A stretch of DNA of 64,000 nt from Marivivens niveibacter. Its GTDB lineage: Bacteria; Pseudomonadota; Alphaproteobacteria; Rhodobacterales; Rhodobacteraceae. The DNA lies in assembly GCF_002150005.2 (NCBI RefSeq), contig NZ_MSPP01000003.1:494832-558831 (forward strand). The letters are read 5' to 3'. This document shows positions 24,888 through 33,559 of this stretch, piece after piece. The notes under the pieces were generated by a model. The model made no database searches. It was not told where the DNA came from and saw only the letters and a program-made list of their open reading frames with translations. The position numbers were made by a program, and so were the translations under genes. The first letter of the stretch is position 1. Each line of letters begins with the position of its first letter.

Positions 24888-25658
24888 CTAGTGAACAGAG
24901 TGCGACAGGAATTGCTGCAAACGTTCGGACTTGGGTGCGCCGAATACCTGATCGGGCGATCCTTGTTCTTCGATCAGGCCCTGATGCAGAAATACGACAT
25001 GATCGGATATATCGCGCGCCATGCGCATGTCATGGGTCACGATCATCATTGTGCGGCCTTCGGCGGCTAGGCCTTTGATAACCTTTACAACTTCTTGTTC
25101 TAATTCTGGGTCCAGCGCGGATGTGGGTTCGTCGAACAACAGGGCCTCAGGCTCCATGCACAGGGCGCGGGCAATTGCGGCGCGTTGCTGTTGGCCGCCG
25201 GACATTTGCGCCGGATAGACATCGCATTTGTCGCCGATGCCGACCTTAGCCAGATATTCGCGAGCTTTGGCTTCGGTTTCGGATTTATCGCGGCCCAGAA
25301 CGGTGATCGGGGCCTCCATCACGTTTTCCAAAATGGTCATGTGGGACCACAGATTGAACTGCTGAAACACCATCGACAGGTTCGTGCGGATGCGCAGTAG
25401 TTGTTTCTGGTTCGCAGGACGGCGGTTCAGACCGCTGCCTTTCCATTCAACGGGTTCACCAGAAAACAGAATGTCGCCTTTCTGGCTGTCCTCTAACAGG
25501 TTGGCACAGCGCAGCAGCGTGGATTTACCCGATCCTGACGACCCGATCAGCGAAATCACCTGACCTTTTTCGGCAGAGATACTGACACCTTTCAGAACCT
25601 CCAACTGCCCATAAGCTTTGTGAAGGTCGCGGATTTCGATAACAGGAGTGTTTGACAC
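24888..25658 (-). CDS. Polar amino-acid ABC transporter ATP-binding protein
   Basis: A 256-aa ATPase: Walker A GSSGSGKST (about 37-45), signature MSGGQQQR, Walker B ALLFDEPTSALDPE and the switch His in MMIVTHDM. It powers uptake through the two permeases encoded downstream. It is the first gene of the transport operon. The 135-bp region upstream contains an ATTTGA-N8-TCAAAT inverted repeat close in character to the AT-rich element found twice elsewhere in the window. Confidence 0.95.
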   Translation of the reverse strand: MSNTPVIEIRDLHKAYGQLEVLKGVSISAEKGQVISLIGSSGSGKSTLLRCANLLEDSQKGDILFSGEPVEWKGSGLNRRPANQKQLLRIRTNLSMVFQQFNLWSHMTILENVMEAPITVLGRDKSETEAKAREYLAKVGIGDKCDVYPAQMSGGQQQRAAIARALCMEPEALLFDEPTSALDPELEQEVVKVIKGLAAEGRTMMIVTHDMRMARDISDHVVFLHQGLIEEQGSPDQVFGAPKSERLQQFLSHSVH

Positions 25659-25744
25659 GTCAGTTAGGCCCAGTCTGTTTAGTCAGGTAATAGGCCTAAA
25701 ATCGCCGCCCGATGCAACGGGTTGGCGGGGAAAATGATCAAAAA

Positions 25745-25764
25745 ATTTGACGATTTGTTCAAAT
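25745..25764. promoter_or_regulatory. Inverted repeat ATTTGA-N8-TCAAAT upstream of the ABC operon
   Basis: ATTTGA (25745-25750) and TCAAAT (25759-25764) lie about 90 bp before the ATPase start, next to ATGATCAAAAAA at 25734-25745. The half-sites match those in the 20-bp element at 22252 and 31599, so one regulator may bind all three. Inference from sequence likeness only. Confidence 0.4.
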
Positions 25765-25793
25765 ATTAAGCGAGCGGAGCGATATCATGCAGC

Positions 25794-26231
25794 TTAGGAT
25801 TGAGAAAGTTCGATCCTGATACGGTTGCTGTCCTGATCCGTCAGACCCAGCAATGGGGCGACCATGCGCATCAACGCGTCTTCGTTTTGGTCGCGATGGC
25901 CGTCGGTCATAACAACCTGCCACATGGCGCGAACAATAGCTTCGCGGTCGTCCAGCGAAACGGCATCTTTGATCGCGCGGGTGAAACGGACGGTGTCTGG
26001 GGCTTCGGCTTCGATGCCTTCGCATTCTGCGCGCAGTTTGGCGGCTTCGACCACGTTCAGGTCGAAACGGTTGGCCAAAATGCGGTCGATGCGTGCGATC
26101 TCTTCTGGTGCGTAATGCCCGTCTGATTTCGCGATCCGAACCAATAATGCCCCAATTGCGCGGCGCGCATCAGTTTCATCCAGAACATCTTTGGTCGGGG
26201 CGGTCAGGCGCCGCAGAAAATCAGCAAACAT
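25794..26231 (-). CDS. TerB-like (DjlA-type) helical protein
   Basis: A 145-aa all-helical protein of the tellurite-resistance TerB/DUF533-like family. Acidic, metal-binding-like segments KSDGHYAPEEIARID and MTDGHRDQNEDALM occur in two related repeats (about 35-60 and 107-130). Such proteins are often fused to or placed near J-domain co-chaperones, but no ter operon is present here, so tellurite resistance should not be assumed. It follows rlmJ by 42 bp on the same strand. Confidence 0.8.
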   Translation of the reverse strand: MFADFLRRLTAPTKDVLDETDARRAIGALLVRIAKSDGHYAPEEIARIDRILANRFDLNVVEAAKLRAECEGIEAEAPDTVRFTRAIKDAVSLDDREAIVRAMWQVVMTDGHRDQNEDALMRMVAPLLGLTDQDSNRIRIELSQS

Positions 26232-26273
26232 AAGAATGGTATAGGCTGCGATCTGCCGTTGGAAAAGACCCGT

Positions 26274-27056
26274 TCACGCCAAAGTGCGAAACAGGCGCGA
26301 CAGGCGATCCGCCTCGGATTGCAGGCCATAGGGCGGATTGACGATGAACATGCCCGACCCGATCATACGGTGTTCTTTGCGGGCAGGGGGGAATGTCACC
26401 TCGTGCCGGATGGCATCAGGAAATGCGCCGGATAGTTTCGACATCATCGGTTTGTGGGTGCCATCCCGCAGGATCGGATACCACAGCATCAAAACGCCCA
26501 CGTTCCATTTGCGGTTCACCTGAATGAACAGATCCGCCATCGTTTTGTAGTCGTCCTTTACCTCATACGGGGGATCTACCAGCAAAACACCTCGGCGCGG
26601 TTCGGGTGGCAGGACGGAACGCGCGTAATCAACGCCGTTGCGTTTCACACGGACAGCGCGGCCCGCCATGACCTGATCCAGCGCGGCAAATTCCTGCGGG
26701 TGCAGTTCGGCCAGCAACAGATTGTCCATATCGCGCAGCGCGTTTGCGGCGACCAAAGGCGATCCAGGGTAGGCGTTTTTGCCGTGTTCCGCGCGAACGG
26801 TTTTCAGAACGCGGGCATAGGGGTGATCGGGGGCAAACCATTTGGCGTTTTCAGCAACCGAAATCCCTGCGGCGGCTTCACCCGTTTTCAGGGATTCAAA
26901 AGATTCCAGATCGTACAAACCGCGCCCTGCGTGGGTTTCCACATAGGTGATCGGTTTGTCCTTGCGGGTCATGTAATCCAGAACCCACGCCAGTAGCGCG
27001 TGTTTTTGCACGTCGGCCAAATTGCCCGCGTGATAGGCGTGTTGATAGCTAAGCAT
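26274..27056 (-). CDS. rlmJ: 23S rRNA (adenine-2030-N6)-methyltransferase RlmJ
   Basis: A 260-aa SAM-dependent methyltransferase that modifies A2030 of 23S rRNA. The family opening MLSYQHAYHAGNLADVQKH and the catalytic DPPY motif (LLVDPPYEVKDDY) are both present. The ATG at 27056 gives the standard N-terminus. A TTG four codons upstream is in frame but less likely. The pyrG terminator lies just upstream, so the gene needs its own promoter or read-through. Confidence 0.92.
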   Translation of the reverse strand: MLSYQHAYHAGNLADVQKHALLAWVLDYMTRKDKPITYVETHAGRGLYDLESFESLKTGEAAAGISVAENAKWFAPDHPYARVLKTVRAEHGKNAYPGSPLVAANALRDMDNLLLAELHPQEFAALDQVMAGRAVRVKRNGVDYARSVLPPEPRRGVLLVDPPYEVKDDYKTMADLFIQVNRKWNVGVLMLWYPILRDGTHKPMMSKLSGAFPDAIRHEVTFPPARKEHRMIGSGMFIVNPPYGLQSEADRLSRLFRTLA

Positions 27057-27064
27057 CCCGATCC

Positions 27065-27094
27065 CCAAAACAAAGCGGCGCCCGCAGGCGCCGC
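27065..27094 (-). terminator. Terminator of pyrG
   Basis: GCGGCGCC (27075-27082), loop CGCA, GGCGCCGC (27087-27094): a perfect 8-bp GC stem, 6 nt after the pyrG stop in the minus direction, followed by TTTGTTTT. Confidence 0.88.
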
Positions 27095-27100
27095 AATCGA

Positions 27101-28744
27101 TTATACCAAACGCGAGGTTTCAACCGCCGCGCGGACGAAATCCGCGAACAGTGGGTGCGGTTCGAACGGTTTGGATTTCAGTTCTGGGTGGAACTGAACG
27201 CCGATGAACCATGGATGGTCTTTCCATTCCACGATTTCAGGCAAACGACCGTCTGGCGACATACCCGAGAAACACAGGCCAGCCGCCTCTAGCTGTTCGC
27301 GGTATTTGCCGTCGACTTCGTAACGGTGACGGTGGCGTTCTTCGATTTCGGTGCTGCCGTAAACGTTCGCAACGCGCGAACCCGACATCAGTGCCGCATC
27401 ATAAGCGCCCAAACGCATGGTGCCGCCTTTGTCGTCGCTTTCTTTGCGTTTCACGGTGTGGTTGCCCTGAATCCATTCTTTCAGGTGGTACACAACAGGT
27501 TCGAAACGTTTCTGGCCTGCTTCGTGATCGAATTCTTCGGAACCTGCTTTGGCGATGCCAGCGACGTTACGCGCGGCTTCGATAACGGCCATTTGCATAC
27601 CTAGACAGATGCCTAGATACGGGATTTTCTTTTCGCGCGCGAATTGAGCCGCTTTGATTTTACCTTCGGTGCCGCGTTCGCCGAAACCGCCAGGAACCAG
27701 AATCGCGTGATAGCCAGACAGGTGTTCGCCAACGTCTTCGCGGTCGAAATCTTCGGCGTCGACCCAGTTTACGTTCACTTTGACACGGTTTGCCATGCCG
27801 CCGTGAACCAAAGCCTCTTTGATCGATTTGTAGGCGTCTTCTAGCTGGATGTACTTGCCGACGATCGCGATGTTCACTTCGCCATCGGTGTTGTGAATGC
27901 GGTCCTGAACGTCCAGCCAACGATCCAGATTTGGTTTTGGTGCAGGTGCGATGCCGAAACAATCCAGAACGGCCTGATCCAATCCTTGATCATGGTAGGC
28001 TAGCGGCGCTTCGTAGATCGATTTCAGATCGTAGGCGGCCACAACGTGTTCTTTGCGCACGTTACAGAACAGAGCGATCTTTTCCCGTTCGCGTTCTGGG
28101 ATTTCCTGTTCGGAACGGCAGACTAGGACGTCAGGTGCCAGACCGATGGATTGCAGTTCCTTGACCGAATGCTGCGTCGGTTTGGTTTTCAATTCGCCCG
28201 AAGCCGCCAGATAAGGCAGCAGCGTCAGGTGCATCAAAATGCATTCGCCGCGTGGTTTTTCGTGAGTGAACTGACGGATCGCTTCGAAGAAGGGTAGGCC
28301 TTCGATGTCGCCAACGGTGCCGCCGATTTCACACAGCATGAAATCAACTTCATCTTCGCCGATACGTATAAAGTCTTTGATTTCGTTGGTGACGTGCGGA
28401 ACCACCTGAATGGTTTTGCCCAGATAATCGCCGCGGCGTTCTTTTTCCAAAACGTTGGAATAGATGCGGCCCGACGAAATAGAATCGCTGTTGCGTGCAG
28501 GAACGCCGGTGAAACGTTCGTAGTGACCAAGGTCTAGGTCGGTTTCCGCGCCATCGTCTGTCACGAAAACTTCGCCATGTTCAAACGGGGACATCGTACC
28601 TGGATCGACGTTCAGATACGGATCCAATTTGCGCAGACGGACAGAATATCCACGCGCTTGCAGCAACGATCCCAGCGCAGCAGAGGCCAGGCCTTTGCCC
28701 AGCGACGATACCACACCACCAGTAATGAAAATGAATCGCGCCAT
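27101..28744 (-). CDS. pyrG: CTP synthase
   Basis: A 547-aa CTP synthase that aminates UTP to CTP using glutamine. The N-terminal synthetase domain starts with the P-loop-like [17 protein letters not shown]. The C-terminal class I amidotransferase domain has Cys in LGICLGMQ and a His-x-Glu in GVQFHPEL. The length matches the bacterial family. It lies downstream of secG on the same strand with a 171-bp gap, and is ended by a strong hairpin. Confidence 0.98.
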   Translation of the reverse strand: MARFIFITGGVVSSLGKGLASAALGSLLQARGYSVRLRKLDPYLNVDPGTMSPFEHGEVFVTDDGAETDLDLGHYERFTGVPARNSDSISSGRIYSNVLEKERRGDYLGKTIQVVPHVTNEIKDFIRIGEDEVDFMLCEIGGTVGDIEGLPFFEAIRQFTHEKPRGECILMHLTLLPYLAASGELKTKPTQHSVKELQSIGLAPDVLVCRSEQEIPEREREKIALFCNVRKEHVVAAYDLKSIYEAPLAYHDQGLDQAVLDCFGIAPAPKPNLDRWLDVQDRIHNTDGEVNIAIVGKYIQLEDAYKSIKEALVHGGMANRVKVNVNWVDAEDFDREDVGEHLSGYHAILVPGGFGERGTEGKIKAAQFAREKKIPYLGICLGMQMAVIEAARNVAGIAKAGSEEFDHEAGQKRFEPVVYHLKEWIQGNHTVKRKESDDKGGTMRLGAYDAALMSGSRVANVYGSTEIEERHRHRYEVDGKYREQLEAAGLCFSGMSPDGRLPEIVEWKDHPWFIGVQFHPELKSKPFEPHPLFADFVRAAVETSRLV

Positions 28745-28915
28745 CGGCAGGCAACCCCCGTGAGTTTGGTCAGTCTACAAAGAAAAAAGCGTTTCAGATA
28801 GCAGCACCCAAAACGCATCATCACGGGGTTTAAGTATAACCGGATTCGCCCCGCGAACGCAACCGGATACGCAAGATGGTGTTGGGGCAAATGCCCCATC
28901 GCCTATACGTTGTGA

Positions 28916-29260
28916 TTAGTTGTCCAGCGAAGGTGGCGGCAGAAGGTCGCCGCCAAGACCAGGAACTTCTGGTGTTGCATCTTCTTCGGCAGCAGGAGGC
29001 AGCAGGTCAGTTGTGTCTAGTGCGGACGACACGCCGGCCTCTTGTTTCGCGATGATGGTCAGCGCCAGCGACGTGATGATGAACGCGATCGCCAGACCCC
29101 AGGTCACTTTGCCCAGTGCTGTTGCAGCGCCGCGTGCGGATACCGCACCGTTGCCGCCGCCCGACATGCCCAGACCTCCGCCATCGGATTTCTGCATCAG
29201 AACGACGCCAATCAGCGCCAGTGCAAGGATCATGTGGATGACTAGGACAATGCTTTCCAT
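28916..29260 (-). CDS. secG: Preprotein translocase subunit SecG
   Basis: A 114-aa SecG with two transmembrane helices (about 2-22 and 50-70) separated by the conserved loop MQKSDGGGLGMSGG and a small Gly/Ala-rich segment. The acidic Pro-rich C-terminal extension (DLLPPAAEEDATPEVPG...) is typical of Rhodobacterales. It assists SecYEG during protein export. Gene order secG-pyrG is common in this group. Confidence 0.94.
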   Translation of the reverse strand: MESIVLVIHMILALALIGVVLMQKSDGGGLGMSGGGNGAVSARGAATALGKVTWGLAIAFIITSLALTIIAKQEAGVSSALDTTDLLPPAAEEDATPEVPGLGGDLLPPPSLDN

Positions 29261-29394
29261 CGGGCTCTTCTCTGCCTTTTATGAACGGTGGGTGTCTAAA
29301 AGGTCATAGGGCTGCCCGCAACCCCCTTTACCAGATGTGGGCCATGTTTTTCCTGCGGCTTGTACCTAGGCCGCTGGTCGTTCAAAAGCAGGGC

Positions 29395-29955
29395 ATGACG
29401 AATTCCTACAATATACGTACCACCGTTGCGTCCGACGCCGCTGCCATCGCCGAAGTTCAGGTCGCTAGCTGGCAGTCCAGTTATAAAGGTATCGTTCCTG
29501 ATCCTTTGATCGAACAGCTGACGATCCAAAATCGGACCCAAGCGTGGGAACGGATTATTCCAGCACTGGCAGAAAACGGGCAGGGCGAAGTATTCGTCTG
29601 GACGTTGGATAATCGAATCGTCGGATTTGCCAGCATGGGCCCACAGCGCGAAACCGAATTGCGCGATATGGGATATGTGGCAGAGGTCACAGCTATATAC
29701 ATCGTCGATGCAGCAAAACGCCGTGGGGGTGGCCGCGCGTTGATGGCGGCCTGTGCCGGAGCGGCGGTTGCGCGCGGCCATAGACAGATGTCGGTGTGGG
29801 TATTGACCGAAAATTGGGGCGGGCGTGGGTTCTATGAATCCATCGGCGGACAGGAATTGATCCAGCGCGAATCCGAAGATCGCACCGCACCAATCGACGA
29901 AACTGCCTATGGCTGGACGGATTTGCAGGCGCTGATCGCGAATAATCCACAGTAA
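29395..29955 (+). CDS. GNAT-family N-acetyltransferase
   Basis: A 186-aa acetyl-CoA-dependent acetyltransferase domain. It shows N-terminal [21 protein letters not shown], strand 4 [22 protein letters not shown] containing the acetyl-CoA pyrophosphate loop, and C-terminal [10 protein letters not shown]. The acceptor is unknown. The ATG at 29395 places the first strand correctly, although the ribosome-binding site is poor (AGCAGGG). Longer in-frame starts would add a non-homologous-looking N-terminus. Confidence 0.87.
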   Translation: MTNSYNIRTTVASDAAAIAEVQVASWQSSYKGIVPDPLIEQLTIQNRTQAWERIIPALAENGQGEVFVWTLDNRIVGFASMGPQRETELRDMGYVAEVTAIYIVDAAKRRGGGRALMAACAGAAVARGHRQMSVWVLTENWGGRGFYESIGGQELIQRESEDRTAPIDETAYGWTDLQALIANNPQ

Positions 29956-30068
29956 ATCGCGGCCCAAGGCGCGTCTGTTACGAAAACATGACAGTTTGCG
30001 GTTTCCTGCCCGCGCATGGGTCGCTATACGGGCGCGGGTTTTACGCCAGAAATCGAGGAGACTCAGAT

Positions 30069-31364
30069 ATGGCCAACGTTGTTGTCGTCGGCGCCCAGTG
30101 GGGTGACGAAGGTAAAGGCAAGATTGTAGACTGGTTGTCGGAGCGCGCAGACGTCATCGCGCGTTTCCAAGGCGGTCACAACGCGGGCCATACGCTCGTT
30201 ATTGATGGTAAAGTATATAAGCTGCATGTGCTGCCTTCGGGTGTTGTGCGCGGCGGCAAGCTGTCGGTGATCGGCAACGGTGTGGTTCTGGATCCTTGGC
30301 ATCTGGTCAAAGAGATCGCCACCGTGCGCGAACAGGGCGTCGATATTTCCAAGGAAACGCTGATGATCGCGGAAAACACGCCGCTGATCCTGCCGATCCA
30401 CGGCGAACTGGACCGTGCCCGCGAAGAGGCCGCGTCCAAAGGTACCAAAATCGGCACCACCGGCCGCGGTATTGGTCCATGCTACGAAGACAAAGTCGGT
30501 CGCCGCGCGATCCGCGTTGCTGACCTAGCTGACCCTGCTACCTTAGAGGCTCGCGTTGATCGCGCGCTGCAGCACCACAACCCGCTGCGCAAAGGTCTGG
30601 GTATGCCAGAGGTCAACCGCGAAGAGCTGATCGCGCAACTGGCAGAGATCGCGCCTCAGGTTCTGGAATTCGCGGCACCGGTTTGGAAAGTTCTGAACGA
30701 AAAGCGCAAAGCCGGTAAACGCATCCTGTTCGAAGGTGCGCAAGGCGCGCTACTGGACATCGATTTCGGTACCTATCCGTTCGTAACCTCGTCCAACGTG
30801 ATTGCAGGTCAGGCGGCAACGGGTGTTGGAATCGGCCCAGGTTCGATTGATTATGTTCTGGGTATTGTCAAAGCCTACACCACTCGCGTTGGCGAAGGTC
30901 CGTTCCCGACCGAACTGGACGACGCTGATGGCGAACGTCTGGGCACCCGTGGCCACGAATTCGGCACCACCACTGGCCGTAAACGCCGCTGTGGTTGGTT
31001 TGACGCGGCTTTGGTTCGTCAGACCTGCGCGACGTCGGGCATCACTGGTATTTCGCTGACCAAACTAGACGTTCTGGACGGTTTCGAGACGCTGAAAATC
31101 TGTGTCGGTTATGAACTGGATGGCGAACGTCTGGATTACTTGCCAACGGCTGCGGATCAGCAGGCGCGTTGCAAACCGATCTACGAAGAAATGGACGGCT
31201 GGTCGGAATCGACCGAAGGCGCCCGTTCGTGGAACGACCTGCCAGCAGCGGCAATCAAATACGTTAAACGCGTAGAAGAGTTGATCGAGTGCCCAGTTGC
31301 ACTACTTTCCACCTCGCCCGAGCGTGACGATACAATTTTGGTAACAGACCCTTTTGCTGACTGA
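30069..31364 (+). CDS. purA: Adenylosuccinate synthetase
   Basis: A 431-aa GTP-dependent adenylosuccinate synthetase, the first committed step from IMP to AMP. The P-loop region [16 protein letters not shown] begins at residue 8. The active-site [20 protein letters not shown] and [10 protein letters not shown] segments follow. GAGGAG at 30055-30060 fixes the ATG at 30069 against an upstream in-frame codon. The stop overlaps the start of the DUF2842 gene by 1 nt. Confidence 0.98.
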   Translation: MANVVVVGAQWGDEGKGKIVDWLSERADVIARFQGGHNAGHTLVIDGKVYKLHVLPSGVVRGGKLSVIGNGVVLDPWHLVKEIATVREQGVDISKETLMIAENTPLILPIHGELDRAREEAASKGTKIGTTGRGIGPCYEDKVGRRAIRVADLADPATLEARVDRALQHHNPLRKGLGMPEVNREELIAQLAEIAPQVLEFAAPVWKVLNEKRKAGKRILFEGAQGALLDIDFGTYPFVTSSNVIAGQAATGVGIGPGSIDYVLGIVKAYTTRVGEGPFPTELDDADGERLGTRGHEFGTTTGRKRRCGWFDAALVRQTCATSGITGISLTKLDVLDGFETLKICVGYELDGERLDYLPTAADQQARCKPIYEEMDGWSESTEGARSWNDLPAAAIKYVKRVEELIECPVALLSTSPERDDTILVTDPFAD

Positions 31365-31588
31365 TGACCTATAAGACGCGAAAACGACTGGCTTTGCTTA
31401 TCCTCGTTGTGGGTATGCCTGCCTATGTCGTATTTGCTGTCACGGTTATGTCGAACATAGACCGGCTGCCTAAATGGTTAGAGCTGCCGGTCTACATCGC
31501 CCTTGGCGTCGTATGGATTTTGCCATTCCGCTGGGTGTTTTTGGGGATCGGACAAGAAGATCCCGATGCGAATTCAGACGATTCGTAA
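31364..31588 (+). CDS. DUF2842 small membrane protein
   Basis: A 74-aa protein with two transmembrane helices (about 8-30 and 42-62) and an acidic tail. It matches the DUF2842 pattern found next to purA in alphaproteobacteria. It is coupled to purA by a 1-nt overlap (TGATG). Function unknown. Confidence 0.8.
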   Translation: MTYKTRKRLALLILVVGMPAYVVFAVTVMSNIDRLPKWLELPVYIALGVVWILPFRWVFLGIGQEDPDANSDDS

Positions 31589-31598
31589 GAAAAATTCA

Positions 31599-31618
31599 CA
31601 AATAATTTGATCAAAAAT
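31599..31618. promoter_or_regulatory. 20-bp AT-rich element CAAATAATTTGATCAAAAAT, copy 2
   Basis: Identical over 20 bases to the element at 22252-22271, again including TTTGATCAAA. It lies in the 246-bp spacer about 220 bp before the BCCT transporter start and 10 bp after the DUF2842 stop. A shared operator or promoter element is inferred. Confidence 0.5.
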
Positions 31619-31834
31619 AGACGCGCCCTAGATGGGTTCGTCATGGGTAATCTGCGCACGTTTTCGTGATGTGTGACGGATTTATGTCGGTGTTTGGGGA
31701 TACAGTGTCTGTATCAGCCGATGGGATTACCCTGCGCCCGCTACGCTGTTCTGGCGTATAGGCGCTGCGATTGGGGCTATGCGCTGCAATTTTGCAAAAA
31801 TCAAAAACGAGGAAAAGAGGAAGGGGGACTGCCG

Positions 31835-33481
31835 ATGGCAGACGACGAACTCAATCCCGGGATCCCTGCGCCCGAAGGCAATGCAGGTCTGATCGATACC
31901 GATTACGAGGTTGGTCAGGATAATATTGAAAAGCGAATTGCCGGTTTTGGGATGGATATCCACAATCCGGTTTTTGCTATTTCGGCGATCGCGGTCGTCG
32001 CATTTGTATTTTACACACTGGCGCTGCCCGATCAGGCAGGCGCCGCGTTTAGCTGGATGTTTGCCAAAGTCACCAAGGGCTTTGATTGGTTCTTCCTTGG
32101 TGCGGCGAACGTGTTTGTTCTGTTTTGTTTGGCGCTAATCGTTTTGCCCGTGGGCAAAGTCCGTCTGGGCGGAACCGAGGCAACGCCGGACTATTCCTAT
32201 GCTGGTTGGTTCGCGATGTTGTTCGCGGCGGGCATGGGTATTGGCCTGATGTTCTATGGCGTGTCTGAACCGCTGTCGCATTTCGCATCGTCGCTGGCTG
32301 GCACCAGCGTAGGCGAAGACGGCGTTCGCACCGACTGGGCGCCGTTGGGTGCTGCGGGCGGTAACGAAGAACAAGCCATCCGTCTGGCTATGGCGGCAAC
32401 CATTTTCCACTGGGGTCTGCACCCTTGGGCGATTTACGCGGTTGTTGCACTGGCGCTGGCTCTGTTCAGTTATAACAAAGGTCTGCCTCTGACGCTGCGG
32501 TCTGCGTTCTATCCGATCTTGGGCGAACGCGTTTGGGGCTGGCCCGGTCACGTGATCGATATTCTGGCTGTATTTGCGACCCTGTTCGGTCTGGCAACAT
32601 CGCTGGGTTTCGGCGCGACACAAGCTAACGCAGGTCTGAACGAATTGTTTGGCGTACCAGTTGGGCCAACCACAGAAGTCATCCTGATTTCGTCCATCAC
32701 AGCCATCGCGCTGGTATCGGTTGTTCGTGGTCTGGATGGCGGCGTTAAAGTACTGTCGGAAATTAACATGGGTCTAGCGCTGTTGTTGTTGCTGTTCGTG
32801 CTGATCGCAGGCCCGACCTTGGCAATCCTGACCGGCTTTGCCGACAATCTGGGTGCGTATCTGCAATATCTGCCTGCTTTGTCGAACCCAGTTGGCCGCG
32901 AGGACGTGAACTTTAGCCAAGGTTGGACATCGTTCTATTGGGCGTGGTGGATCAGCTGGTCACCATTCGTGGGTATGTTTATCGCGCGTGTTAGCCGTGG
33001 CCGTACCGTCCGCGAATTCGTGATATGTGTTCTGCTGATCCCATCGTTGGTTTGCGTTTTGTGGATGTCGGTATTCGGCGGTGTGGCAATCGAACAGATG
33101 CTGCGTGATGGATACACGGCAGCTGTTGATGCAAGCCTAGAATTGAAGCTGTTCAAAATGCTGGACGCGCTACCGCTGACGCAGATTACCTCGATCGTTG
33201 GTATCGTGTTGGTCATCGTGTTCTTTGTCACGTCTTCGGATTCGGGATCGTTGGTCATTGATACGATCACCGCAGGCGGCAAAGTCGATGCGCCGCTGCC
33301 GCAGCGCGTGTTCTGGTGCGTGTTCGAAGGCGCAGTTGCCATTGTTCTGCTGTTGTCGGCTGGGGGATTGGGATCGCTCCAGTCGATGGTCATTTCGACA
33401 GGTTTGCCATTCACCGTGGTTCTGTTGGTGATGTGTTGGGCGATCTATCGCGGACTACAGTCCGAACGCCGCGCAAAATAA
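31835..33481 (+). CDS. BCCT-family betaine/choline/carnitine (or DMSP) transporter
   Basis: A 548-aa secondary transporter with about 12 helices and a roughly 45-residue acidic N-terminus. BCCT features are clear: GMGIGLMFYGVSEPL, AATIFHWGLHPWAIYA and the Trp-rich FYWAWWISWSPFVGMFIARVS. These form the aromatic box for quaternary amines, so glycine betaine, choline, carnitine or DMSP are likely substrates. The purine-rich AAGGGGG before ATG 31835 supports this start. A perfect terminator follows. The upstream spacer carries the AT-rich repeat also found by the amine-catabolism genes. Confidence 0.95.
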   Translation: MADDELNPGIPAPEGNAGLIDTDYEVGQDNIEKRIAGFGMDIHNPVFAISAIAVVAFVFYTLALPDQAGAAFSWMFAKVTKGFDWFFLGAANVFVLFCLALIVLPVGKVRLGGTEATPDYSYAGWFAMLFAAGMGIGLMFYGVSEPLSHFASSLAGTSVGEDGVRTDWAPLGAAGGNEEQAIRLAMAATIFHWGLHPWAIYAVVALALALFSYNKGLPLTLRSAFYPILGERVWGWPGHVIDILAVFATLFGLATSLGFGATQANAGLNELFGVPVGPTTEVILISSITAIALVSVVRGLDGGVKVLSEINMGLALLLLLFVLIAGPTLAILTGFADNLGAYLQYLPALSNPVGREDVNFSQGWTSFYWAWWISWSPFVGMFIARVSRGRTVREFVICVLLIPSLVCVLWMSVFGGVAIEQMLRDGYTAAVDASLELKLFKMLDALPLTQITSIVGIVLVIVFFVTSSDSGSLVIDTITAGGKVDAPLPQRVFWCVFEGAVAIVLLLSAGGLGSLQSMVISTGLPFTVVLLVMCWAIYRGLQSERRAK

Positions 33482-33503
33482 TCAGTGCCGGTTATAAAAA
33501 GGA

Positions 33504-33530
33504 AAAAGGCGGAGCATTGCTCCGCCTTTT
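33504..33530. terminator. Terminator of the BCCT transporter gene
   Basis: AAAAGGCGGAGC (33504-33515), loop ATT, GCTCCGCCTTTT (33519-33530): a perfect 12-bp stem ending in T residues. The A/T symmetry lets it also act on the convergent gene that ends at 33560. Confidence 0.9.
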
Positions 33531-33559
33531 GCTGTTTTTGTTTGATTGGCGCTGGCCGA

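Noticed and set aside
28883..28898. Short GGGGC/GCCCC hairpin after secG as terminator
   Set aside because: The stem is short with a 2-nt loop and no T-run follows, so it was not called.
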